Assembly (NCBI GenBank): GCA_001298545.1
Contig: LJCX01000001.1
Location: 124,001 to 188,000, forward strand
From: Actinobacteria bacterium OV320
GTDB taxonomy: Bacteria > Actinomycetota > Actinomycetes > Streptomycetales > Streptomycetaceae
DNA length: 64,000 nucleotides
Direction: 5' to 3'
Shown: positions 25,941-34,346 of the stretch, piece by piece
How the letters are laid out: every line of letters begins with the position of its first letter
How positions within the stretch are numbered: the first letter of the stretch is position 1
Translations under genes and position numbers: made by a program
Notes under the pieces: model-generated
What the model was told of the DNA's origin: nothing
The model's database searches: none
The model's input: only the letters and a program-made list of their open reading frames with translations

Positions 25941-27161
25941 ATGACGGCAGACCCCGGCGAGCGCACGGCCGATGTCGCCGACGCCGCTCAGGACGAACAC
26001 GCCTCGGCGCACCCAGGGACCGCCGCAGAGCCCGGAACCGCCGTAGAGCCCGGAACCGCCACAGAGCCCGGACCCGCCGCAGAGCCCGGGGCCTCCGCTG
26101 AGGCCGGCGATTCCGCCGAGTCGCGCTCGCCCCTGCCCAGGCGGAGCATGTTCGCCGGACGCGCCGGGGTACCCCGGCGCAGTGCGATGACGGAGGCGCG
26201 GATGGCCGCCGTGCGGGTCGTGGAGCCCGACCGAGCGGAGCGGTCCGATCCGGGAGCGGATTCGGCCCGCGGTCCCGGGCTCGGTCCCGGCTTCCGAAGC
26301 CGGCCCGAGCCCGAGCCCGAGCCCGAGTCCGGCCTCGGGTCCGCGAGCGGCGATCTTCTCGTTGCGCATACTGCGGTCACCGCTTCCGACACCGCCGCCC
26401 GGACCGGTCGGCGCCGCCTCAACAAGGGCGTGCTGGCGGGGGCAGCGGTCGCGGGCGCGATCCTCATCGCCGTGCCCTTCCTGGTCAGTGCCGTCGGCGA
26501 TGGCGATGGCGATGGCAAGCGAGGTTCCGCATCCGGCGCGACCGTGGACAGTGACCTCGGCGACCACGCAACCGGTGATGCCGCAGGCGCGTTCGGCTCG
26601 GCGTCCCCGTCGTCGGACTCCAAGTCGCATCTGACGAGCGTCGGTTCCGCAGGGTCCCCGTCCGCCCCGTCCGCTCCCTCCTCCTCGTCGAAGTCGACGG
26701 ACACGACCGAGCCGACGACCGCCGGAACGTCCTCGTCCGGCCACACATCGACCGGAACCGGCGGTTCCACCACTGTCCCGGGGGTGGCGATCCGGAGCTA
26801 CGCCTCGGGCAAGTGCATCGACGTCAGCGGCGGAGAGTCCAAGGACGGCGTGCCCCTGGACATTCTCGACTGTGCGTCGGCCGCCCGGATGAGCTGGACC
26901 TTCGCGTCGGACGGCACCGTACGTGCGCTGGGCAGGTGCATGGACGTCGCCCGGGGATCGACGGACAACGGCGCGAAAGTCCAGCTCGCGGACTGCAACG
27001 GCGATCCCGCCCAGCAGTTCCGGCTCAACGACGCCCACGACCTCGTCAACCGCCAGGCCGACAAGTGCGTGGACGTCACGGACGCCAGGACCGCCGACGG
27101 CACCGGGCTTCAGATATGGGACTGCACCGGAGCCGACAACCAGAAGTGGAGCAAGGGCTGA
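25941..27161 (+). CDS. Membrane-anchored protein with external ricin-type lectin domain
   Basis: A 406-residue protein starting at ATG 25941 behind GGAAGGA. The cytoplasmic N-terminal 150 residues are acidic and low-complexity, including four hexapeptides of type AEPGTA and a PEPEPEPE run. One membrane helix follows at about residues 164-186 (GVLAGAAVAGAILIAVPFLV). A Ser/Thr-rich stalk leads to a ricin-B lectin domain (about 285-406) with three repeats ending in QxW-type motifs (LQIWDCTGADNQKW) and paired cysteines. It likely binds glycans on the outer face. It resembles the extracellular part of anti-sigma or lectin-decorated membrane proteins, but no sigma factor is adjacent. Confidence 0.8.
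   Translation: MTADPGERTADVADAAQDEHASAHPGTAAEPGTAVEPGTATEPGPAAEPGASAEAGDSAESRSPLPRRSMFAGRAGVPRRSAMTEARMAAVRVVEPDRAERSDPGADSARGPGLGPGFRSRPEPEPEPESGLGSASGDLLVAHTAVTASDTAARTGRRRLNKGVLAGAAVAGAILIAVPFLVSAVGDGDGDGKRGSASGATVDSDLGDHATGDAAGAFGSASPSSDSKSHLTSVGSAGSPSAPSAPSSSSKSTDTTEPTTAGTSSSGHTSTGTGGSTTVPGVAIRSYASGKCIDVSGGESKDGVPLDILDCASAARMSWTFASDGTVRALGRCMDVARGSTDNGAKVQLADCNGDPAQQFRLNDAHDLVNRQADKCVDVTDARTADGTGLQIWDCTGADNQKWSKG
26025..26096 (+). repeat. Four 18-bp tandem repeats encoding (A/V/T)EPG(T/P)A
   Basis: Units of 18 bases begin at 26025, 26043, 26061 and 26079, each close to GCAGAGCCCGGAACCGCC. They keep the reading frame and encode acidic proline/glycine hexapeptides in the cytoplasmic tail of the lectin protein. 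Confidence 0.8.
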
Positions 27162-27269
27162 GAGTCACCGACGGCCAGGCCGGGCCGCCGGCAACGTCTT
27201 CGCTGGAACCCCTTACAGCTGCGGCGGCTGGGAGTACGCCGAGGCTTGACCAGGCAGAAGACGGTGAAA

Positions 27270-27309
27270 TCGGTGGAAGGGGCGGACCCTGGGGCCCGCC
27301 CCTTCCACC
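27270..27309. terminator. Bidirectional terminator between lectin gene and glpK
   Basis: A perfect 15-bp stem, CGGTGGAAGGGGCGG at 27270-27284 and its complement at 27295-27309, with a 10-base loop. It is placed between two converging genes, 108 bases past the lectin stop and 10 bases past the glpK stop. Confidence 0.85.
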
Positions 27310-27318
27310 GACTTCGGG

Positions 27319-28836
27319 CTACTCGACCTTGGCCCAGTCGAGCGTGCGTTCCACCGCCTTCTTCCAGCCCGCGTATCCTTCCGCGCGCTGGTCTTCGGAC
27401 CACTGGGGCTCCCAGCGCTTGGACTCCTGCCAGTGGGTGCGCAGCTCGTCGGTGTCGCGCCAGAAGCCGGTGGCCAGACCCGCCGCGTAGGCGGCGCCGA
27501 GCGCGGTGGTCTCGGCGACGACCGGACGGCTGACGGGTACGCCGAGGACGTCGGCCTGGATCTGCATGCACAGGTCGTTGGCCGTGACGCCGCCGTCGAC
27601 CTTGAGCACGTCGAGGTGGACTCCGGAGTCCTGCTCCATGGCCTCGACCACGTCGCGGCTCTGGTAGCAGATGGACTCCAGGGTCGCCCGGGCCAGGTGG
27701 CCGTTGTCGTTGTAGCGGGCCAGACCGACGATCGCGCCACGGGCGTCGGAGCGCCAGTACGGAGCGAACAGGCCCGAGAAGGCGGGAACGAAGTACATCC
27801 CGCCGTTGTCCTCGACGGTGCGCGCCAGCGTCTCGCTCTCCGCCGCATCGTTGATGATCTTCATCTGGTCGCGCAGCCACTGCACCGCCGACCCGGTGAC
27901 GGCGATGGAGCCCTCCAGGGCGTAGATCGCCGGGCTGTCGCCGAACTGGTACGCCACGGTGGTCAGCAGACCGTGCTGCGAACGAACCAGCTCCGTACCG
28001 GTGTTGAGGACCAGGAAGTTGCCCGTGCCGTAGGTGTTCTTGGCCTCGCCCGGCGCGTAGCAGACCTGTCCCACCGTGGCCGCCTGCTGGTCGCCGAGCA
28101 CCCCGGTGATGGGGATGGCGGCGCGCAGAGGCCGGGAGGAGCGGGTCACGCCGAACGCCTCGCGGTGGGAGGACGGGTTGATGGTGGGCAGCATCTGCCG
28201 GGGGATGTCGAAGAAGCCCAGCAGCTCGTCGTCCCAGTCGAGGGTCTCCAGGTCCATCAGCATGGTGCGGCTGGCATTGGTCACGTCGGTGGCGTGGACC
28301 CCGCCGTCGGGGCCGCCGGTCAGGTTCCACAGCACCCAGGCGTCCGTGTTGCCGAAGAGGGCGTGGCCCGCTTCCGCCGCCTGCCGGACGCCGTCGACGT
28401 TCTCCAGGATCCACTGGATCTTGCCGCCGGAGAAGTAGGTCGCCGGCGGCAGCCCCGCCTTGCGGCGGATGACGTCGCCCTGGCCCGAGCGTTCAAGGGC
28501 CGCCGCGATGGAGTCGGTGCGGGTGTCCTGCCAGACGATGGCGTTGTAGTAGGGGCGTCCGTTGCGCGGGTCCCACACCACGGTGGTCTCCCGCTGGTTG
28601 GTGATGCCGATCGCGGCGAGATCCTCGGGGGAGAGGTTGCCGTGTCGCAGCGCGTTCTGCATCACCGAGTTGGTGCGCTCCCAGATCTCCACCGGGTCGT
28701 GCTCGACCCACCCCGAGCGCGGAAGGATCTGGGCGTGCTCCAGCTGGTGCTTCGCCACCTCGTTGCCGGAGTGGTCGAAGATCATGAATCGGGTGCTGGT
28801 GGTGCCTTGGTCCACCGCGCCCACGAAGTCAGCCAT
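27319..28836 (-). CDS. glpK: Glycerol kinase
   Basis: A 505-residue full-length FGGY-family kinase starting at ATG (complement 28834-28836). Conserved blocks are [17 protein letters not shown] (ATP/phosphate 1), [54 protein letters not shown] and [19 protein letters not shown]. It phosphorylates glycerol to sn-glycerol-3-phosphate with ATP in the cytoplasm. It lies 24 bases after the glycerol channel gene, forming a glpFK operon that ends at a strong terminator. No glpD dehydrogenase or gylR-type regulator is next to it. Confidence 0.95.
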   Translation of the reverse strand: MADFVGAVDQGTTSTRFMIFDHSGNEVAKHQLEHAQILPRSGWVEHDPVEIWERTNSVMQNALRHGNLSPEDLAAIGITNQRETTVVWDPRNGRPYYNAIVWQDTRTDSIAAALERSGQGDVIRRKAGLPPATYFSGGKIQWILENVDGVRQAAEAGHALFGNTDAWVLWNLTGGPDGGVHATDVTNASRTMLMDLETLDWDDELLGFFDIPRQMLPTINPSSHREAFGVTRSSRPLRAAIPITGVLGDQQAATVGQVCYAPGEAKNTYGTGNFLVLNTGTELVRSQHGLLTTVAYQFGDSPAIYALEGSIAVTGSAVQWLRDQMKIINDAAESETLARTVEDNGGMYFVPAFSGLFAPYWRSDARGAIVGLARYNDNGHLARATLESICYQSRDVVEAMEQDSGVHLDVLKVDGGVTANDLCMQIQADVLGVPVSRPVVAETTALGAAYAAGLATGFWRDTDELRTHWQESKRWEPQWSEDQRAEGYAGWKKAVERTLDWAKVE

Positions 28837-28860
28837 GGGTTGCCGCCTCTGCTGTGGGTG

Positions 28861-29706
28861 TCATTCCTCGGGGGACGGAACTCGGCCGGGAGGCTCAGGC
28901 TCCGCCGTCGGCAGGAACCGACCGATGAAGGCCTTGTAGATGCCCGCACCGAGCAGGCCGCCGATCAGGGGACCGACGATCGGCACCCAGAAGTAGAGAT
29001 TCCCGTACTGATCTCGCCATGCTGTGCCGTAGCCCGTGATGAAGCTCGCCAATCGGGGCCCGAAGTCACGTGCCGGGTTGATCGCGTAACCCGCGTTGGT
29101 GCCCCACGCCATACCGATGGCCACGACGATCAGACCGACGATGAACGGGGCCAGATTGGCGCCCGGCGGCGTGTTCAGCAGGTCCGTGACCGCCAGGATC
29201 AGCAGGAGCAGGATGGCGGTGCCGATGATCTGGTCACGGAACGCACCCCACTCGTGGACCGGCAGGTTCGGATTGCCGTTGGCGGGGAGCGTGGAGAACA
29301 CGCCCTGTGTCTTGATGGTGTGCCCGGGGTCGGCTTTCGCCAGTGCCTCGGTGTAGTTCCACCGCACGATGAGGGCCGCCGCGAGGGCTCCGGCGGTCTG
29401 GGCCAGCGCGTAGGGCGCCACCTTGCTCCACGGGAAGCCCTTGAACGTGGCCAGGGCGACCGTCACCGCCGGATTGAGATGGGCGCCGCTCAGTCGCGCC
29501 GCGACGTAGACACCCAGGGTGACGCCGAGGCCCCAGGCCCAGGCGATGCTGTCGTGGTTTCCGAGTCCTCCCGCCGGCGTCGTGAGCGCTCCACCGGCGA
29601 CCACCTGGGCCACCACGCCACAGCCGAAGAGAATGAGAATCATGGTGCCGACGAACTCGGCCGACATTTCGCCGACCAACCCCAACCTTTTGAATCGCTC
29701 AGCCAT
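28861..29706 (-). CDS. glpF: Glycerol uptake facilitator (aquaglyceroporin)
   Basis: A 281-residue protein; ATG at complement 29704-29706 is chosen because MAERFKRLGLVGEMSAEFVG is a natural MIP N-terminus. It has six membrane helices and both half-helix motifs, HLNPAVTVA and YAINPARDFGPR. The Asp after the second NPAR is typical of glycerol-selective channels. It passes glycerol across the plasma membrane to the kinase encoded 24 bases downstream. A loop of about 25 residues between helices (HTIKTQGVFSTLPANGNPNL) is as in other actinobacterial GlpF. An upstream extension (to 29784) is open but implausible. Confidence 0.92.
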   Translation of the reverse strand: MAERFKRLGLVGEMSAEFVGTMILILFGCGVVAQVVAGGALTTPAGGLGNHDSIAWAWGLGVTLGVYVAARLSGAHLNPAVTVALATFKGFPWSKVAPYALAQTAGALAAALIVRWNYTEALAKADPGHTIKTQGVFSTLPANGNPNLPVHEWGAFRDQIIGTAILLLLILAVTDLLNTPPGANLAPFIVGLIVVAIGMAWGTNAGYAINPARDFGPRLASFITGYGTAWRDQYGNLYFWVPIVGPLIGGLLGAGIYKAFIGRFLPTAEPEPPGRVPSPEE

Positions 29707-29768
29707 GGAAGCCCGCTTCCCGCCGGCGCTGAGCCGGCACGTCGACTGCTCGAGCTCTCCCGGACAAC

Positions 29769-29799
29769 AGCATAGGGCGATCATGGACTAAGCGCACAA
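29769..29799 (-). promoter_or_regulatory. Candidate glpF promoter
   Basis: On the minus strand, TTGTGC (29799-29794) and TATGCT (29774-29769) are spaced 19 bases apart, about 63 bases before the glpF start. They lie in the least GC-rich part of the gap. It is a reasonable but weak sigma70-type match. Confidence 0.3.
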
Positions 29800-29965
29800 A
29801 TAGGGAGTTTTTGGCTTTCCCGCCCTTCCCGTCACCGTGGGCGCGACAACCGCGGCTACGCGCCGTCCACCATCCGTGCGCGGCCCGTGGCCGAAGGTGT
29901 CGACAGTCGCAGGACGCCCCGCCCCGGGTCGGCGATACGCCTGCCGAAAGCGGGCAGGACCGGCC

Positions 29966-30005
29966 CATCCGGCGGCATCCGGCGGCATCCGGCGGTATCC
30001 GGCCA
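29966..30005. repeat. Four 10-bp tandem repeats (CATCCGGCGG)
   Basis: Copies begin at 29966, 29976 and 29986, with a degenerate fourth (TATCCGGCCA) at 29996. The period is about one helical turn. The function is unknown; it may arise from slippage. Confidence 0.7.
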
Positions 30006-30173
30006 CCCGGCCCACCAGGTCGATGTCATGTATCCGACAGCAATCGAGTCATGTCGAACGTGTCCGGACGCGAGGTGATCTCTTGAGTGACGAAGACGGG
30101 CAGAAACCGACGAGAAGACTCCGAACTTGTCCATCCGGCCTGTCGGCGGCGGCTCCTGCCTAGCGTTGACCGG

Positions 30174-30740
30174 ATGCTCAAAGCCTTTCTGGTCAACGTC
30201 CTTCCGGTGGTCATCGCGGTGACCGCCATCGCCATTCCCACCTGGCTCGGCATGCGGCAGACCCGCGTCAGCCGACACGCGAACAACATTCAGCCCATGA
30301 TCGATCTGCTCGCCGAGTTCCGGTCGGCCGCATTCCACGACCAGCACGACTACGTGTGCGCCCGACTCCAGCAGGAGCACGCGCCGAACGGCGGGGTGCG
30401 CGGGCTTCCGCACGACGCCAAAGAAGCCTTCTGCAACGTCGTGTACTACTACCAGACCCTCGCCAACCTGACCGTCTTCAGGATCGTCGACGAGGAAGTG
30501 TTCCTGCCGCTTCTGCGGCACCGGATCGTCGGCGTCTGGCAGGCGGCCCGGCCCTATGTGGAACGGGAACGCGAACTGAGAGGCAGCGACGGCTCCTATC
30601 TGTCGGCGTTGGAGGAACTCGCCTCCCGGACGGCCGAGCTGCCGCACACGTACCTCCGCGACCGCATCGCGGACAGCCGGTCCGGCCGCCGGTGGTGGAC
30701 GCGGCGCCGTCGCTGGGGTCGCTCGCGCCGGACCGCTTGA
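30174..30740 (+). CDS. DUF4760-like small membrane-anchored protein
   Basis: A 188-residue protein. ATG at 30174 is preferred because it begins MLKAFLVNVLPVVIAVTAIA, one N-terminal membrane anchor, followed by IPTWLGMRQTRVSRHANNIQ. The rest is a helical cytoplasmic domain (AFHDQHDYVCARLQ, NVVYYYQTLANLTVF, PLLRHRIVGVWQAARPYVE) like DUF4760 proteins. The tail is strongly basic (RRWWTRRRRWGRSRR). No ribosome site precedes the ATG, and TAGCGT lies 8 bases upstream, so a leaderless transcript is possible. The role is unknown; it stands alone between divergent and convergent genes. Confidence 0.7.
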   Translation: MLKAFLVNVLPVVIAVTAIAIPTWLGMRQTRVSRHANNIQPMIDLLAEFRSAAFHDQHDYVCARLQQEHAPNGGVRGLPHDAKEAFCNVVYYYQTLANLTVFRIVDEEVFLPLLRHRIVGVWQAARPYVERERELRGSDGSYLSALEELASRTAELPHTYLRDRIADSRSGRRWWTRRRRWGRSRRTA

Positions 30741-30776
30741 GGCGGGAGGCCGTCCGCCGGATGGAGGGCGTGAGCG

Positions 30777-31619
30777 TCAGCGGGCGGGCTGGATGTCGCC
30801 CTGGGTGGTCAGGGCGACGGAGTCCTGGTGGGCGAAGGCGCCCGGCGGGATACCCGGGAGGTGTCCCGCCGCCGCGGTGGACTCGTGGGTGGCAGCGGGG
30901 CTCAGGGTGAGGCGGGAGACGATGCGGTAGCGATCGCCCCGGTAGACGGAGTGGACGTACTCGACGGGCCGGCCGCCGGTGTCACTGGTGAGGCGCTCGA
31001 ACAGCAGTGCGGGAGACAGATGGGGTACCCCGAGGAGCTTGGCCTCCGCCTGGCTGACGACGGTGGGCTCGATGGTCTGCACGGCTTCGCTGACCTGGAT
31101 GCCGTGCCCGTCGCGGAGATGGTCGTACAGGTCGCCGGCCTCCAGTTCCCGAGCGGTGAGGGCGGGTACCAGGTCGGCGCGGATGTGCAGGTGCTCGATG
31201 GCCATGGGGGCGCCGTCGACGAGGCGCAGCCTGGCCGCGTAGACGACGTCGGCGGCCGGCGACAGACGCAGCTTGCGCCCGACGCGGGCGCCGGCGGCGA
31301 TGGTGGTGAACTCCAGCAGGCGGCTCGACCAGGCGCCGGAGGCCCGTGGGAGGGCCATGGCCCGCTGGTCGGAGACGAGTTCCTGGGTGATCTTCTCGGG
31401 CGCGACGAACATGCCGCGCCCGTGCTGGCGCACGAGGAGGCCCGCGGCGACGAGTTCGTCCACGGCCGCTCGCAGTGTCGGCCGTGAGACGCCCAGGTCG
31501 GTGCACAGGGACCGCTCGGAGGCGATGGCGTCGCCGGGGCTCAGCGACTCGATGAGTTCGAGGATGTAGTCGCGGACGCGTTCCCGCTTGAGAACCGCCC
31601 CTGACCCGCCAGCGCTCAT
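30777..31619 (-). CDS. GntR/HutC-family transcriptional regulator of the amino-sugar operon
   Basis: A 280-residue protein starting at ATG (complement 31617-31619). An N-terminal winged helix-turn-helix (SERSLCTDLGVSRPTLRAAV, residues about 37-56) joins a UTRA ligand domain (about 95-245: YAARLRLVDGAPMAIEHLHI, SPALLFERLTSDTGGRPVEY). This is the DasR/NagR-like architecture, which binds sugar phosphates. It is divergent from the sugar ABC operon, and the shared gap holds TGACCA/TGGTCA sites resembling DasR-type operators. It therefore most likely represses that operon and itself. A further 30 residues beyond the UTRA domain are uncharacterised. Confidence 0.85.
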   Translation of the reverse strand: MSAGGSGAVLKRERVRDYILELIESLSPGDAIASERSLCTDLGVSRPTLRAAVDELVAAGLLVRQHGRGMFVAPEKITQELVSDQRAMALPRASGAWSSRLLEFTTIAAGARVGRKLRLSPAADVVYAARLRLVDGAPMAIEHLHIRADLVPALTARELEAGDLYDHLRDGHGIQVSEAVQTIEPTVVSQAEAKLLGVPHLSPALLFERLTSDTGGRPVEYVHSVYRGDRYRIVSRLTLSPAATHESTAAAGHLPGIPPGAFAHQDSVALTTQGDIQPAR

Positions 31620-31640
31620 GTGCCGCTCCTGCCCGACTGC

Positions 31641-31700
31641 GTGTGATGCCTCGCGATGCCCTGTGGTGCCTTGTCGTGCCTTGTGGTGCCTTGCGGTGCC
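31641..31700 (-). repeat. Six 10-bp tandem repeats in GntR leader
   Basis: Consecutive 10-base units related to TTGTGGTGCC begin at 31641, 31651, 31661, 31671, 31681 and 31691, in the region just upstream of the regulator's start codon. The units are 70-90% identical. They would lie in the untranslated leader or spacer. Confidence 0.75.
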
Positions 31701-31712
31701 TGCGTTGTCACT

Positions 31713-31754
31713 TGACCAGCTCCCCATTGTTGACCACTCGGCAACCACTGGTCA
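31713..31754. promoter_or_regulatory. Three TGACCA/TGGTCA half-sites at 18-bp spacing
   Basis: TGACCA at 31713 and 31731 and its complement TGGTCA at 31749 are each exactly 18 bases apart. They use the same hexamer as the palindrome at 31883-31910. Placed just upstream of the regulator gene, they suggest autoregulation by the adjacent GntR protein. Confidence 0.55.
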
Positions 31755-31882
31755 GATGCAGTCTAGCCACTGCGGGCCTCTCGGGCCGGTAATTCCTCAC
31801 GCAGTGCGGACAAAGCCCGGGAGAACGAGGGGGGTTGACGCTTCGATTGGTCTATGCCACCTTCGTCGACCAACGAGAGGTC

Positions 31883-31910
31883 ACCTGACCAGTTGGTCAA
31901 CTGGTCAGGT
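31883..31910. promoter_or_regulatory. 28-bp perfect palindromic operator before sugar ABC operon
   Basis: Arms ACCTGACCAGTTG (31883-31895) and CAACTGGTCAGGT (31898-31910) flank a 2-base centre. It ends 30 bases before the lipoprotein start, overlapping the expected promoter or leader. It contains three TGACCA/TGGTCA half-sites, so it may bind more than one dimer of the divergent GntR/HutC regulator. Confidence 0.7.
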
Positions 31911-31940
31911 CGCCCAGCGCTTTTCTCCCGGGGGTGAACT

Positions 31941-33206
31941 GTGAAGCTCCGCATGCTTGCAGGTGTTTGCACACTGGTGATCGCTGGAGGCCTGAGCGCC
32001 TGCAGCAGCTCCGATGCGTCCGGTGGCTCCGACGGGGGCGCGACGACGATCGACGTCTGGCTGATGCGCGACAGCGTCTCGGCCCGGTTCCAGAAGGAGT
32101 TCGTCCAAGGCTTCCGGGCCGCGCACCCGGACATCGAGGTCAAGGTGCAGATCCAGGAGTGGGACGGGATCGGCGAGAAGGTCACCGCCGCGCTCGCCAG
32201 CAACGACGCCCCCGACGTCATCGAGACGGGCAACACCCAGGTGGCCCAGTTCGCGCAGAGCGGCGGGCTGCTCGATCTCAGCGACAAGGTCGACGAACTC
32301 GGCGGTGGGGACTGGCTGCGCGGGCTGGCCGAGCCCGGCGCGTACGAGGGCAAGCAGTACGGCATCCCGTACTACGCGGCCAACCGCGTCGTGATCTACC
32401 GCACCGACCTGTTCCGGAAGGCCGGCGTCGACCCGGCCGCCATCAAGACCCGCGACCAGTGGATCGCCGCCACCGAGAAGCTCAACAAGGGCGGCACCCA
32501 GGGGATCTATCTTCCGGGGCAGACCTGGTACGCGCTGGCCGGGTTCATCTGGGACGAGGGCGGAGACCTCGCCGAACGGTCCGGTGACTCCTGGGAGGGG
32601 ACCCTCGACACCCCCGAGGCCCTGCGCGGCATGGACTTCTACAAGAAGCTCCAGGCCCTGGGCAAGGGACCGCGGGACTCCGACGAGGCGGAGCCGCCGC
32701 AGGCGGAGGTCATGGCCAAGGGGCAGGTCGCGCAGATCATCTCCACGCCCGGCGGAGCCAACGTGGTCATCGAGAGCAACCCCGAACTCAAGGGCAGGCT
32801 CGGCTTCTTCCCCATCCCCGGAAAGACGGCGGACCGGCCCGGGTCGGTGTTCATCGGCGGCTCCGACCTGGTCGTACCGGCGGCCTCGGGCAAGCAGGAC
32901 GCCGCGTTCACGTTCATCAAGGAACTGACCGGTGACGCCTGGCAGCGCAAACTCGCTGTCGCCATGAGCTACGTCCCCAACAAGACGACCCTGGCCGACG
33001 CGGTCGCCTCCGATCCGGGCACCGCGGCCATGGCGGCGGGTGCGGCCGTCGGCCGGGCGACGCCGAACACCCCCGCGTGGGCCGCCGTGGAGGCGAAGAA
33101 CCCCATCAAGGACTACATGACCGCGGTGCTCACCGGCGCCGACGCCGGAGCCGAGGCCGCCAAGGCGTCCGAGTCGATCACCGAGGCCATGCGGTCGGGT
33201 TCCTGA
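31941..33206 (+). CDS. Sugar ABC transporter substrate-binding lipoprotein
   Basis: A 421-residue protein starting at GTG 31941. The signal peptide ends in lipobox LSAC (Cys21), so it is lipid-anchored on the outer membrane face. The remainder is a family-1 solute-binding protein (TIDVWLMRDSVSARFQKEFV, PDVIETGNTQVAQFAQ, QYGIPYYAANRVVIYRTDLF, GSVFIGGSDLVVP). It captures a sugar for the two permeases encoded downstream. The GH20 gene in the same operon points to N-acetylglucosamine or chitobiose-like ligands, similar to NgcE/DasA. No ATPase gene is in the operon, so a shared MsiK-type ATPase is likely. Confidence 0.88.
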   Translation: MKLRMLAGVCTLVIAGGLSACSSSDASGGSDGGATTIDVWLMRDSVSARFQKEFVQGFRAAHPDIEVKVQIQEWDGIGEKVTAALASNDAPDVIETGNTQVAQFAQSGGLLDLSDKVDELGGGDWLRGLAEPGAYEGKQYGIPYYAANRVVIYRTDLFRKAGVDPAAIKTRDQWIAATEKLNKGGTQGIYLPGQTWYALAGFIWDEGGDLAERSGDSWEGTLDTPEALRGMDFYKKLQALGKGPRDSDEAEPPQAEVMAKGQVAQIISTPGGANVVIESNPELKGRLGFFPIPGKTADRPGSVFIGGSDLVVPAASGKQDAAFTFIKELTGDAWQRKLAVAMSYVPNKTTLADAVASDPGTAAMAAGAAVGRATPNTPAWAAVEAKNPIKDYMTAVLTGADAGAEAAKASESITEAMRSGS

Positions 33207-33215
33207 GCCGCTCCC

Positions 33216-33285
33216 GGATCCCCGCTCCCGGATCCCCGCTCCCGGATCCCCGCTCCCGGATCCCCGCTCCCGGATCCCCGAGCCC
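33216..33285 (+). repeat. Five 14-bp tandem repeats between lipoprotein and permease genes
   Basis: Four perfect and one imperfect copy of GGATCCCCGCTCCC begin at 33216, 33230, 33244, 33258 and 33272. They fill the 129-base gap after the lipoprotein stop. The unit length is not a multiple of three, so it is non-coding. It may act as a differential-expression spacer or be simple slippage DNA. Confidence 0.85.
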
Positions 33286-33335
33286 CGCACCCCGATCCTT
33301 GCTCCCCGCGCCCAGAACCGGAAGGAGACGACGTC

Positions 33336-34346
33336 GTGTCGATCATCCGCGAACGCGCAGCGATACGCCTCCCGCTCGGCCGGCCGTCACGACGGCAGCC
33401 ACGGCGGGGGTCACAGCGGTCGGCCCCGCCGGGCCCGGGCCACGGACGCCGGCTCCGGCCCGGCCGAGCATGGCCGTACCTGCTGGTAGCCCCGACCGTG
33501 CTGGGAATGCTGTACCTGCTGGTCTATCCCCTCGCCCGCACGGTGCTGATCTCGCTCCAGGACTTCAGGCTGCGCCAGCTCATCCGCGGCGACGCACGGT
33601 TCGTCGGGCTCCGCAACTACGAGACGCTGCTGACGGACGGACACTTCTGGCAGGTCGTGCGCCGCACCTTCCTGTTCATGGCCGTCGACGTCGTGCTCAT
33701 CATGCTGCTCGCCACCCTGGTCGCCCTGGTGATCGAACGGCTGGGCCGCCTCGGCCGTACCGCGGTGCTCAGCGCGCTCGTGCTCGCCTGGGCCATGCCG
33801 GTCATCGCCGCCACCACCGTCTTCCAGTGGCTGTTCCACTCGGAGTTCGGCATCGTCAACCACACGCTGACCGGACTGGGCTTCGACTCCTTCGACCGCT
33901 ATCCCTGGTTCGCGCACGGCCCGGCCGCGTTCACGATCCTCGTCCTGCTCATCGTCTGGCAGTCCGTGCCGTTCGCGGCCATCACCCTCTACTCGGCGCT
34001 GGCCACGGTGCCGTCGGAGCTGTACGAGTCGGCTCGCATCGACGGCGCCCCGGCCGGACGCATCTTCCGCTCCATCACCTTCCCGATGATCCGGCCGATC
34101 TTCATGCTCGTGCTCTCGCTGGAGGTCATCTGGACGTTCAAGGCGTTCGTGCAGATCTGGGTGATGACGAACGGCGGGCCTGGCGACGCCACCACCATCC
34201 TGCCGGTGTACGCCGTACAGACCGCCCTGTCGAGCCAGCGCTACGACCTCGGCTCGGCGGCCTCGATGGTCACCGTGCTGATGATGGCCGCGGTGCTCGT
34301 CCTCTACTTCCGTCAGCTGTTCCGTCAGGAGGGCGAAGCCCTGTGA
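33336..34346 (+). CDS. Sugar ABC transporter permease (MalF-like)
   Basis: A 336-residue protein starting at GTG behind GGAAGGAG. A 45-residue Arg/Pro-rich cytoplasmic N-terminus precedes six membrane helices. The EAA loop that docks the ATPase is ELYESARIDGAPAGRIFRSI (about 227-246). It pairs with the permease encoded by the overlapping next gene to form the channel for the lipoprotein-delivered sugar. Confidence 0.9.
   Translation: MSIIRERAAIRLPLGRPSRRQPRRGSQRSAPPGPGHGRRLRPGRAWPYLLVAPTVLGMLYLLVYPLARTVLISLQDFRLRQLIRGDARFVGLRNYETLLTDGHFWQVVRRTFLFMAVDVVLIMLLATLVALVIERLGRLGRTAVLSALVLAWAMPVIAATTVFQWLFHSEFGIVNHTLTGLGFDSFDRYPWFAHGPAAFTILVLLIVWQSVPFAAITLYSALATVPSELYESARIDGAPAGRIFRSITFPMIRPIFMLVLSLEVIWTFKAFVQIWVMTNGGPGDATTILPVYAVQTALSSQRYDLGSAASMVTVLMMAAVLVLYFRQLFRQEGEAL

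Larger units (their letters stand above)
29707..30173. other. glpF upstream region with 10-bp tandem repeats
   Basis: 467 bases between divergent genes. It contains the candidate glpF promoter (29769-29799) and, at 29966-30005, four tandem 10-bp copies close to CATCCGGCGG. No gene is supported. An IclR-type (GylR-like) operator is expected here but was not recognised with confidence. Confidence 0.4.

Noticed and set aside
33216..33285. Possible CRISPR or attachment-site repeats
   Set aside because: Units are contiguous 14-mers without spacers and no integrase or cas gene is near.
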